Below, in pieces: positions 1 to 6,405 of a DNA stretch of 8,302 bases (positions within the stretch are counted from its first letter, which is position 1; every line of letters begins with the position of its first letter). The stretch covers positions 1 to 8,302 of the forward strand of contig CAYMKI010000139.1 of assembly GCA_964390695.1 (NCBI GenBank). The letters run 5' to 3'. The notes below the pieces were generated by a model. The model had not been told where the DNA came from. It saw only the letters and a program-made list of their open reading frames with translations, and did no database searches. The stretch is from CAWACC01 sp964390695 (GTDB lineage: Bacteria > Chlamydiota > Chlamydiia > Chlamydiales > Parachlamydiaceae). Position numbers and translations under genes: made by a program.

Positions 1-646
1 GCTGTTTAGCGGCGATGAAGTACACAAATCCGTCAAGGTCCTGAGCGGTGGAGAAGCTGCCCGTTTGTTACTCGCGAGAATGATGCTATTGAAGCATAAT
101 GTGCTCATCTTCGATGAACCCACCAACCACCTGGATATGGAAGCTGTGGAGGTTTTGGTCGAAGCTCTGCAAAATTACGACGGGACCTTATTATTGGTCA
201 GCCACAACCGCTATTTTGTTTCGCAATTAGCTAACCGCATCGTCGAATTGTCTTGTGAGGGCATTGCAAATTTTCCTTGCACCTTGGACGAATATTTGGC
301 TAAGAAAGACTACGATCTGCTTGCTGGCAATAAAGCACCCAAAAGCACAACGGTAAATAAGCAGTCCAATCAGAGTTCTTATGAAGAGCAAAAGCAAAAA
401 CAGCGCGCCAAAACTCAGTTGGAAAAAAAAATTAAACAGGCGGAAGATCTTTGCCATAAGCTAGAACAGCAAATTGCCGACCTCGACCATCAACTCGCCT
501 CTGAGGGGTTCTATCTTAATACTCCCAAACAAGAAATTGAGAAAATCTTGGCGCAAAAATCAGCACTTGAACAAAAGCTCGATCAGGCATTCTTAGACTG
601 GGAAGCGGCTTCTGCTCAAATTCATGTATTAGAAAATTTATTGTAA
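1..646 (+). CDS. ABC-F family ATP-binding protein, C-terminal part (5' end outside window)
   Basis: This is the last 214 codons of an ABC-F gene. The frame is open from base 2 to the left edge, so the true start lies upstream; the internal TTG at 65 is not a start. ABC-F proteins are soluble twin-ATPase proteins without membrane domains, and characterised members act on the ribosome. Numbering from the first full codon, the signature LSGGE is at residues 14-18, Walker B plus catalytic Glu (LIFDEP) at 35-40, the D-loop TNHLD at 41-45, and the switch His at 68 (VSHNRYF). These belong to the second nucleotide-binding domain. The run around 41-55 (TNHLDMEAVEVL) resembles E. coli YbiT. Residues about 122-214 are rich in K, E, Q and L with heptad character, matching the C-terminal coiled-coil extension of some ABC-F members. 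The usual Lys after LSGGE is Ala. The family call is firm; the subfamily is tentative. Confidence 0.93.
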   Translation, partial: LFSGDEVHKSVKVLSGGEAARLLLARMMLLKHNVLIFDEPTNHLDMEAVEVLVEALQNYDGTLLLVSHNRYFVSQLANRIVELSCEGIANFPCTLDEYLAKKDYDLLAGNKAPKSTTVNKQSNQSSYEEQKQKQRAKTQLEKKIKQAEDLCHKLEQQIADLDHQLASEGFYLNTPKQEIEKILAQKSALEQKLDQAFLDWEAASAQIHVLENLL

Positions 647-686
647 GAGAACCTTTTAACAAAAGGATCTCTGGTGACTATTCACC
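646..686 (+). terminator. Hairpin pair directly after the ABC-F stop; possible transcription terminator
   Basis: Bases 646-657 pair with 661-672 (AGAGAACCTTTT against AAAAGGATCTCT), giving a 12-bp stem with one A-A mismatch and a 3-nt loop (AAC). A second small hairpin follows at once: GGTGA at 673-677 with TCACC at 682-686, loop CTAT. The position immediately after the stop codon suits a transcript end. There is no T-run after either stem, so this is not a canonical intrinsic terminator; it may protect the mRNA 3' end or act with other factors. Confidence 0.45.
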
Positions 687-711
687 AACCCTCATAAAAT
701 AACAAATTTAA

Positions 712-797
712 AACCACAGAGCCCACAGAGCATACTGAGGGATATATAACAAAGGTCTGCAGCAAATGAGTACCTCACAGAACTGCGCTCTGTGGTT
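712..797. repeat. Perfect 11-bp inverted repeat around a 64-bp spacer
   Basis: AACCACAGAGC at 712-722 is the exact reverse complement of GCTCTGTGGTT at 787-797. The right arm recurs at 904-914 (first base A instead of G) and at 1021-1031 (exact), because it lies in the 117-bp tandem unit. The left arm can therefore pair with any of three right arms, giving alternative long-range hairpins in RNA or single-stranded DNA. Each arm is part of a short nonamer series: the left end in reverse complement reads CTCTGTGGG then CTCTGTGGT, and the right arm is preceded by CTCACTGCC and CTCACTGCG. Confidence 0.7.
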
Positions 798-1062
798 CAA
801 ACCCTATCACATTACTCTTGCGGATCTCAGAGGTCATATTATTTAATTCTGCACTCACACTACATTATTCGTGTGCTCACACTTGTCTCACTGCCCTCAC
901 TGCACTCTGTGGTTCAAGCCCTATCACATTACTCTTGCGGATCTCAGAGGTCATATTATTTAATTCTGCACACACACTACATTATTCGTGTGCTCACACT
1001 TGTCTCACTGCCCTCACTGCGCTCTGTGGTTCAAACCCATTCAAATTAATCTTGCGTATCTT
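783..1062. repeat. 117-bp direct tandem repeat, two full copies plus a decayed third
   Basis: Copy 1 is 783-899, copy 2 is 900-1016, and a partial copy starts at 1017. By eye the full copies differ at three positions: G787/A904, A801/G918 and T855/A972. The third copy matches well for about 24 bases, then shows only scattered similarity into the right end of the element. Each unit contains a small hairpin (CACAC at 856-860 with GTGTG at 871-875 in copy 1). The near identity of the full copies points to a recent duplication. Because 117 is a multiple of three, overlapping reading frames stay open through the array; this is a by-product of the repeat length and not evidence of a gene. Confidence 0.9.
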
Positions 1063-1076
1063 TGTGTTTTAAATTT

Positions 1077-1148
1077 CGGGCAGGGGCTGGGGCTGGGGCT
1101 GGGGCGGGGGCAGGGGCACGGGCAGGGGCACGGGCACGGGCAGGGGCA
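1077..1148. repeat. G-rich hexanucleotide array, 12 units of GGGGCA/GGGGCT/CGGGCA type
   Basis: Twelve hexamers lie head to tail: CGGGCA, three GGGGCT, GGGGCG, two GGGGCA, CGGGCA, GGGGCA, two CGGGCA and GGGGCA. It begins exactly at the right end of the MITE-like element. The plus strand carries twelve runs of three to five G at 6-bp spacing, enough for several G-quadruplexes. The composition contrasts sharply with the A/T-rich flanks. Short-unit arrays of this kind gain and lose units by slippage. The array ends 57 bp before the candidate -35 box of the large downstream gene, so copy-number change could affect its expression. In-frame reading gives only low-complexity Gly/Ala/Arg, which I do not regard as a protein. 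Confidence 0.93.
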
Positions 1149-1205
1149 AGGAAATTAATTATGCATGAGGTTCAGTCACAAAAAGATAATCCATGTTATT
1201 TCACG

Positions 1206-1234
1206 TTGTATATCAATCCAGATATTTATATAAT
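1206..1234 (+). promoter_or_regulatory. Candidate sigma70-type promoter for the giant ATPase gene
   Basis: A perfect -10 hexamer TATAAT lies at 1229-1234, with a weak -35 (TTGTAT, 3 of 6 to consensus) at 1206-1211 and a 17-bp spacer. Transcription would start near 1241, giving a leader of about 35 nt. The leader holds a run of nine A at 1261-1269 and no recognisable Shine-Dalgarno. The TATAAT match is strong, but the whole stretch is A/T-rich, so a chance match is possible. Confidence 0.5.
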
Positions 1235-1275
1235 AGTGAACTAAATTAAAACTTCAAAATAAAAAAAAATATTCT

Positions 1276-4200
1276 ATGAATACTGATATAAAAACAGGAA
1301 TTAATATTAATAGCAACGCAATCATTCCATCTTCTTTTTCGTCCTTGAGACAATTACTGGATGGCAAGGAGATTGAATTAACGGAATTAATCCAGCTACT
1401 AACCCCTTTGGCTCCGGAAAGCATAGGCTCCTTGAAGGATCTTGCCGAAAGATTTCGCTATCCTCTTGAATGTACTGAAGATGAACTAAAAAATATTCAG
1501 CATTTAATCCACAACCTAATTTTCAAGCAATTCTCCCATCCTATCGCCGATTCCGTTAAAGAAGTCATCTCAAATGCGATAGATGCGCAGGCCCGCAGCA
1601 AGCTTATGGAAGAGAATTTGTCCATCATTTTTAATGCAGATCGCTTAGAGATAGTGGACAAAGGAGACGGTATTGGATTTGAAACGCTTGTCAATTATTT
1701 TGTTCCAGGGCGCTCTTCTAATCCTTCGGCGATTTTCTCCCTTAATAAGGGACTTGAAGGTGTGACAGGGCGTTTTGGTCAGGGGGGATTGTCGATTTTT
1801 TATTACTTGCTATATCATACATTGGCAAGTCAAAGCTCCATTCCGAGATTTTGTAAGACAAAACAGGGTTGGGAGATAAAAATTCCTTATACCTTAGAAG
1901 GAAAAGCGTTTGAAGCTACGTTTAGTCAAAACCAAGCATCTAAAGAAATACATATTGAAACACGCGAGATTCACCGTAAAATCACAGTAGACTCCACGCG
2001 AAACCAAAAGCGATTGAAGTTGAAATTTTTCGAAAAGAATGGAAGAGTACAACTAGATATCCAGGAAAAACCAGGAAGTTCTTCCTCTTCAGGAACGCGA
2101 TTTAAAATTGTTTCTCCTTTGGTGAATGCTTCTTCTCTTGAGATCCAAGAATCGATACAAAATAATTTCGGCTTTGTCCTATCCCCACCCATCTTGATAA
2201 ATAATCAACGTGTTAATCACCAGCAATCAGGTAATGACCAAATTATAGCTGCTCAAAAGATATCTGAAAATACCAACGTATGTATTTCCGAGAATTTGAA
2301 AGAGATACGCTTTGATTGGGGGGCTATATATTTTTCATCTATGTTGCAGCAGGATCAAGTAGGGTCTTTGCTTATTTGTGAAGGGGGTAAGAAAGTTCAA
2401 CAAATCACCTTGGATGAGGATTTTGTCCCTTTGCAAATGGTTGTGAATTTTCATCGATTGCCCTTGACGCATGATCGAGCTGTAGTGAATTTTAAAGATT
2501 CGGATATGGTAAAGAACCTTAAAGATGCTATCAGCACTATATTGAAATCTGATACGTTGAATTTTGAGGATAAATCGTGTGTCTTGAATGCACTCTATCC
2601 TATTCTTACTGAAGATCGATTAAACCTTATTCGTGATTTGAAGATGTCTTTGCAAGGCTTTAATTATAATTTGTTGCCTGCATTGGCTGAGTTGGGATCA
2701 TCTAATCTTAAGAACTCCCTGATGCTCAATCCTGAATATTTAATGCACTTGAGAGTTCCTAGCTTTTATCAAAGCGGAAACCTCATTTATCACTGGATAG
2801 AAGCTAATCTCCAAGAGCCTTTAGTGCTTTGTCAACTAGAATATACTAAACATATTTTTGTAGACAGCCGCCTAAACCATCCTACATCGAGAGCTTTAAC
2901 CCTATTTAACATGACTTTGCTGAATAAGTGGATGGAACAAAGAAAAATTATAGGTAAAATACCTTTAGATCATATTTTTGAAGCAACAAATATTCACTAT
3001 TCACAAACAACCTCTAGTCACCATAGACAAACATCATCTGCAGATGAATCGTCCCAATCTCAACCTTCACAGGCGTTGGAAGAAGAAAACGATACTTTCG
3101 TCAACGATAGAGATCAGTATTATTCCTTTGTACAGCAGCTCCATAGTGAGAGCGCTCAGAACTATCCAGAGGAAACTAGGCAACGCACTCTGAAAATCTT
3201 AAGTCCGGAAAATAAATTTATATTTAGGACTCAAACCGTCAGGTATCTCTATCATACCCTCTGTCAAAATCCTAATTTAGCTTTACTTGGGGAGGTGGAA
3301 GATTGTTTACGTATCTACTCATTAGTGGATTTAAAACATGATCTGGTGAAAGAAATTATAGAGAGAATTGTTTCTGTGATTAAGAATAGCCCTGAGGAAT
3401 TATCTCTCTATAGGCAATACCTAAAGGGATTGCTTAAAGCTCCTTATGATATGCGATTCCAAGCCTGGATACATCCTTTTGAAACTTATAGTGAGCACTA
3501 CTTGAGATGGAAAAAATTGGTTCTGTCTATAGACAGTGCGGATCCAATTAATGGCGCTAATTGTATACCCAATTTCGCGCAAAACATGTTTACAGATTTA
3601 CACGTGGAATTGATTTTAAAGATTCCCTTTATAGAGGTAAGGAAAAACTTGTTAAGAAATCTTTTCAGATTGCATGATGTAAACTATTTGTTAAATTTAC
3701 CCGATAATGAATTTGATAAATTGACTTTGTTTTTCTCTTTGATTTCAATACATGATCAAGGTTTATTTAATTCCATGCTTTTTAATAAATATGTTTATGA
3801 TGATTTGATTTATATTGTCAATGATTGTTTAAAGAACAACTCTTTAAATCATTGCAGGCTATTTCAGTTATACTTGAGATTGCAGTCTCATTATTTGTTT
3901 AATTTTAGTTTTAATTTTCTATTTAATAAAAATGTTTTTTTAAATAGTTTAACTATCTTTAAAGGTTTTTCTGACGATAACCTTGTTTTGACTTGTTTGA
4001 ATGAATTAAATGATAGTTTAGACGATATTATTAGATTAAATAATAAACTTGCGACTTGTATTCAAAACGAAATTTTTAAGCGACGTGTTCAAAATCTACC
4101 AGGACCCTTAGTATTTGGCAATATGATCAATTTGCAAGATGGACCCATTAACTTGCAAAATGGACCTTTACACATACCTTCACCAGAAGAGACTAAAGAC

Positions 4201-6399
4201 CTTTGTGAGTGCGCTTTAGCATGTGCAGATCACATGGACAATCCCTCTCTTGCTACCAAAATGGCCGCGCGTGAAAAGTATCTGGCGTTGCTGGAAAAAA
4301 ATTCGTGTCTACAGCCGAGAACACGCAGCATCATCTATGCAGCTTTGAGTCTTGGTAATGAAGAGTTTAAGACCTGTAATTACGTTTACCCGCAAGATAT
4401 AGCTAAAGCATTGCCTTTGCACCAAGATCCCGATGTGTTAGCTTATATCCATAACGAAAAGTTGGCCTTGTCCCGCATTCAAAGCGCAACGTTGCAGTCA
4501 CACAAACCCTTTAGTTGGATTAAAGAAGTCGTTAAAAACAGCCTTGAAGCAGGAGCTGATCAGTTAGATGTCGAGGTGCACTTGACTCCAGACAAAGAAA
4601 TCGCCATCATCCTTAAAGACAATGGGCAGGGCATGGGTAGTAAAGAATTAAAGGCCCTGAAAACTCCGGGTTATACAACAAAGCGCACACTGGATCTAGA
4701 TCCTAACTTCGGCTGGGGTTTTTTCACTCTGTTTCATGAATTTAATTCTGTTTATGTTTCAACCTATAAAGACGGGCTGGCCTCCAGATTATTATTTGAA
4801 AAAATGGGAGAGGGAATTACACTGCAGCAAGCTACCTCTGATGACAATATCGGCAAAGGCACGACCTTGATCTTGAAAAAAGGCGTCTCAGATCCTTCTA
4901 GAGAAATTATACAGATGAAATCAGAATTTACCAATTGCTGCCAAAGCCTTAAAAATGTCGAAGTTCACTTTCAGTCCTATCCCATTGCTGGCAGTTCTAT
5001 AGCTCAAGTCGTTTCAGAGTATAGCGAACCGTGGATGGAAGAGGGTCAAGATAAAGGTGAAATAAAATTTATACTTAACAAAACCAAAGAAGGGGTCTAT
5101 TGGAAAGACCTGGGCTTAGGCGCAATCCCTGAGGATTGTTTTAGTCTTGTTCCACATGAACTAGAAGAGCTAATGCAAAAGGATAGGGCTCGTTTTTGTA
5201 TTTATCTTCCTCATCTAGACCAAAACATGACCCGAAATCAAAGCATTAATGATTCGTCTTTAACAAAAGCCCTCCAAAGAGGAGTGCTGAGGGGTGCTAT
5301 TTATAATGGTATAAATCATTGCCTAAAAGACCCTAAACATTTCAAGTTGTTATCAGAAGATTTCTGGAATGATTTTAGAGTAAATTATCAGGTTTCAGAT
5401 CCTGACGTACAACATATGATTAAAGCCCTGAACTCTAATGATTGGACAAAGCTGTTGGATACACAAATGATGGATTCCAAAAATTGCTTGTTGGATAAAG
5501 TTCAAGAGTTCTTTAAACCCATAGAAGAGAGCTCTTCGCTGAGCTTGTCTTTTAACTCAACATCCAGATCATCCGTAGAAATGATTCAAGGTATTAAGGC
5601 GGTTGATAGAGCATCGAATCTAGATTCGCTGAACACATTTATACAGGAGACCTTATCGAACTCGCGAAGTCTGGCACAGGTAATGATTCACCTGCCGGTA
5701 TTGCCAAACGAACCTACTTTGGCCACCCTTCGCCAGGAATTTGTCGATATACTTAAAAAGTTGAACCTAATCAACTCTACAGGCGAATGGACAGAAAACC
5801 TGCAAAACCTCGATCTCCAAGAAACGCTAAAACAAATAAATGAACATGTAGAAGATCTTAAAGACGATTTGAATCTAGATCCTGTAATTGATGGTGTTCT
5901 ACAGCATTTTGTTTATGCATGTGCAAAAACGATAGGTAATATACAAACGCAAAAACATTTGTGTATTCCTATGCCGGACAAATCCTACGAGAAATTGGCT
6001 GCTATCCTCAAAGCAATAGCAAAAGATCTCTTAAATAAAGAAATCGAAATTAAATTTTATGACAAGGCTGATAATAGAAACGCTTATACGTTTAGAGGAT
6101 CAAATACCATATATATAAATAAACGCAGCTTGACAGTTATTTATCTTTCAATGTTGTTAGGTAAAGCCGATCAAAATTCGGCAGGCAAAATGGAATTCGG
6201 AGTAAAAGATATAGAACAGATTGCTTCGCTAATGGAAACTTTGTGCCACGAATTAACCCATCAAGACGAAAACACCGGCTGTGAATCAACTCACGACCAG
6301 GTGTTTAGAACTAAACTGAGCCACAAACTGGAAAGCTTGCTCGTTAAAGATAACCTAGGAAAAAATACTCTGCAGATTTTAGGCGCTTGCAATGAGTAG
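1276..6399 (+). CDS. Giant protein with two GHKL-type ATPase modules and a C-terminal zincin-like motif
   Basis: A 1707-residue protein whose full architecture I do not recognise. Module 1: N-box E96/N100/D103-A104 (EVISNAIDA), G1 motif D128-G130-G132-G134 (DKGDGIG), G2 motif G165-G171 (GRFGQGG, Hsp90-like), and a putative transducer motif T398-R401 (PLTHDRAVVNF). Residues about 576-606 are a Ser/Gln/Glu-rich linker. Then comes a Leu/Phe/Asn-rich helical region, most A/T-rich at about 795-935, and a heptapeptide repeat at 952-965. Module 2: N-box E1084/N1088/E1091 (KEVVKNSLEAGAD, MutL-like with Asp changed to Glu), DNGQGMG at 1115-1121, FGWGF at 1145-1149, and a Thr-Arg pair at 1319-1320. The C-terminus has HELTH at 1658-1662 and HDxxF at 1673-1677, as in SprT/WLM/YgjP-type zincins. 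No signal peptide or membrane helix is evident. The start is the first ATG after an in-frame stop at 1237; no Shine-Dalgarno is seen. The ATPase folds are well supported; peptidase activity and biological role are inference. Confidence 0.88.
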   Translation: MNTDIKTGININSNAIIPSSFSSLRQLLDGKEIELTELIQLLTPLAPESIGSLKDLAERFRYPLECTEDELKNIQHLIHNLIFKQFSHPIADSVKEVISNAIDAQARSKLMEENLSIIFNADRLEIVDKGDGIGFETLVNYFVPGRSSNPSAIFSLNKGLEGVTGRFGQGGLSIFYYLLYHTLASQSSIPRFCKTKQGWEIKIPYTLEGKAFEATFSQNQASKEIHIETREIHRKITVDSTRNQKRLKLKFFEKNGRVQLDIQEKPGSSSSSGTRFKIVSPLVNASSLEIQESIQNNFGFVLSPPILINNQRVNHQQSGNDQIIAAQKISENTNVCISENLKEIRFDWGAIYFSSMLQQDQVGSLLICEGGKKVQQITLDEDFVPLQMVVNFHRLPLTHDRAVVNFKDSDMVKNLKDAISTILKSDTLNFEDKSCVLNALYPILTEDRLNLIRDLKMSLQGFNYNLLPALAELGSSNLKNSLMLNPEYLMHLRVPSFYQSGNLIYHWIEANLQEPLVLCQLEYTKHIFVDSRLNHPTSRALTLFNMTLLNKWMEQRKIIGKIPLDHIFEATNIHYSQTTSSHHRQTSSADESSQSQPSQALEEENDTFVNDRDQYYSFVQQLHSESAQNYPEETRQRTLKILSPENKFIFRTQTVRYLYHTLCQNPNLALLGEVEDCLRIYSLVDLKHDLVKEIIERIVSVIKNSPEELSLYRQYLKGLLKAPYDMRFQAWIHPFETYSEHYLRWKKLVLSIDSADPINGANCIPNFAQNMFTDLHVELILKIPFIEVRKNLLRNLFRLHDVNYLLNLPDNEFDKLTLFFSLISIHDQGLFNSMLFNKYVYDDLIYIVNDCLKNNSLNHCRLFQLYLRLQSHYLFNFSFNFLFNKNVFLNSLTIFKGFSDDNLVLTCLNELNDSLDDIIRLNNKLATCIQNEIFKRRVQNLPGPLVFGNMINLQDGPINLQNGPLHIPSPEETKDLCECALACADHMDNPSLATKMAAREKYLALLEKNSCLQPRTRSIIYAALSLGNEEFKTCNYVYPQDIAKALPLHQDPDVLAYIHNEKLALSRIQSATLQSHKPFSWIKEVVKNSLEAGADQLDVEVHLTPDKEIAIILKDNGQGMGSKELKALKTPGYTTKRTLDLDPNFGWGFFTLFHEFNSVYVSTYKDGLASRLLFEKMGEGITLQQATSDDNIGKGTTLILKKGVSDPSREIIQMKSEFTNCCQSLKNVEVHFQSYPIAGSSIAQVVSEYSEPWMEEGQDKGEIKFILNKTKEGVYWKDLGLGAIPEDCFSLVPHELEELMQKDRARFCIYLPHLDQNMTRNQSINDSSLTKALQRGVLRGAIYNGINHCLKDPKHFKLLSEDFWNDFRVNYQVSDPDVQHMIKALNSNDWTKLLDTQMMDSKNCLLDKVQEFFKPIEESSSLSLSFNSTSRSSVEMIQGIKAVDRASNLDSLNTFIQETLSNSRSLAQVMIHLPVLPNEPTLATLRQEFVDILKKLNLINSTGEWTENLQNLDLQETLKQINEHVEDLKDDLNLDPVIDGVLQHFVYACAKTIGNIQTQKHLCIPMPDKSYEKLAAILKAIAKDLLNKEIEIKFYDKADNRNAYTFRGSNTIYINKRSLTVIYLSMLLGKADQNSAGKMEFGVKDIEQIASLMETLCHELTHQDENTGCESTHDQVFRTKLSHKLESLLVKDNLGKNTLQILGACNE
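4129..4170 (+). repeat. In-frame 21-bp tandem duplication inside the giant gene
   Basis: Two 21-bp units (4129-4149 and 4150-4170) encode NLQDGPI and NLQNGPL, residues 952-958 and 959-965. By eye they match at 16 of 21 bases. They sit between the very A/T-rich helical region and the approach to the second GHKL module, so they probably form a flexible connector. It is a small local duplication without an evident function. Confidence 0.7.
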
Positions 6400-6405
6400 A
6401 ATTTG

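Larger units (their letters stand above)
704..1076. mobile_element. MITE-like non-coding element with inverted ends
   Basis: The outer ends are inverted copies of an 11-mer: AAATTTAAAAC at 704-714 and GTTTTAAATTT at 1066-1076. Inside each end the similarity continues imperfectly (CCACAGAG on the left; on the right, read in reverse complement, ACAAAGA). The interior is built from CTCTGTGG/CCACAGAG-type nonamers, one 117-bp unit repeated, and no plausible gene. Inverted ends, small size and no transposase fit a miniature inverted-repeat element or a related dispersed palindromic repeat. CACAGAG- and CACAAAG-type palindromic repeats are, from general knowledge, widespread in bacterial intergenic DNA. 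No clear target-site duplication is visible, so mobility is an inference. Confidence 0.5.

Noticed and set aside
783..1062. Possible CRISPR array
   Set aside because: The 117-bp units are contiguous and nearly identical throughout, with no unique spacers between short repeats, and no cas genes are present.
792..1072. Two overlapping plus-strand open frames of about 85 codons across the tandem repeat
   Set aside because: They exist because the 117-bp unit is divisible by three and happens to lack stops. Both frames repeat the same 39-residue block, have no ribosome binding site, and lie wholly inside a repeat element.
1062..1244. 60-codon plus-strand open frame with a Gly/Ala/Arg repeat
   Set aside because: The repetitive peptide is simply the G-rich hexamer array translated. 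The frame runs through the promoter region and has no recognisable start signal or domain.
1149..1275. Riboswitch or structured leader upstream of the giant gene
   Set aside because: The leader downstream of the candidate promoter is only about 35 A/T-rich bases and shows no stable stem or known aptamer motif.
1497..2192. Minus-strand open frames within the start of the giant gene
   Set aside because: They oppose well-supported GHKL motifs on the plus strand and look like chance frames.
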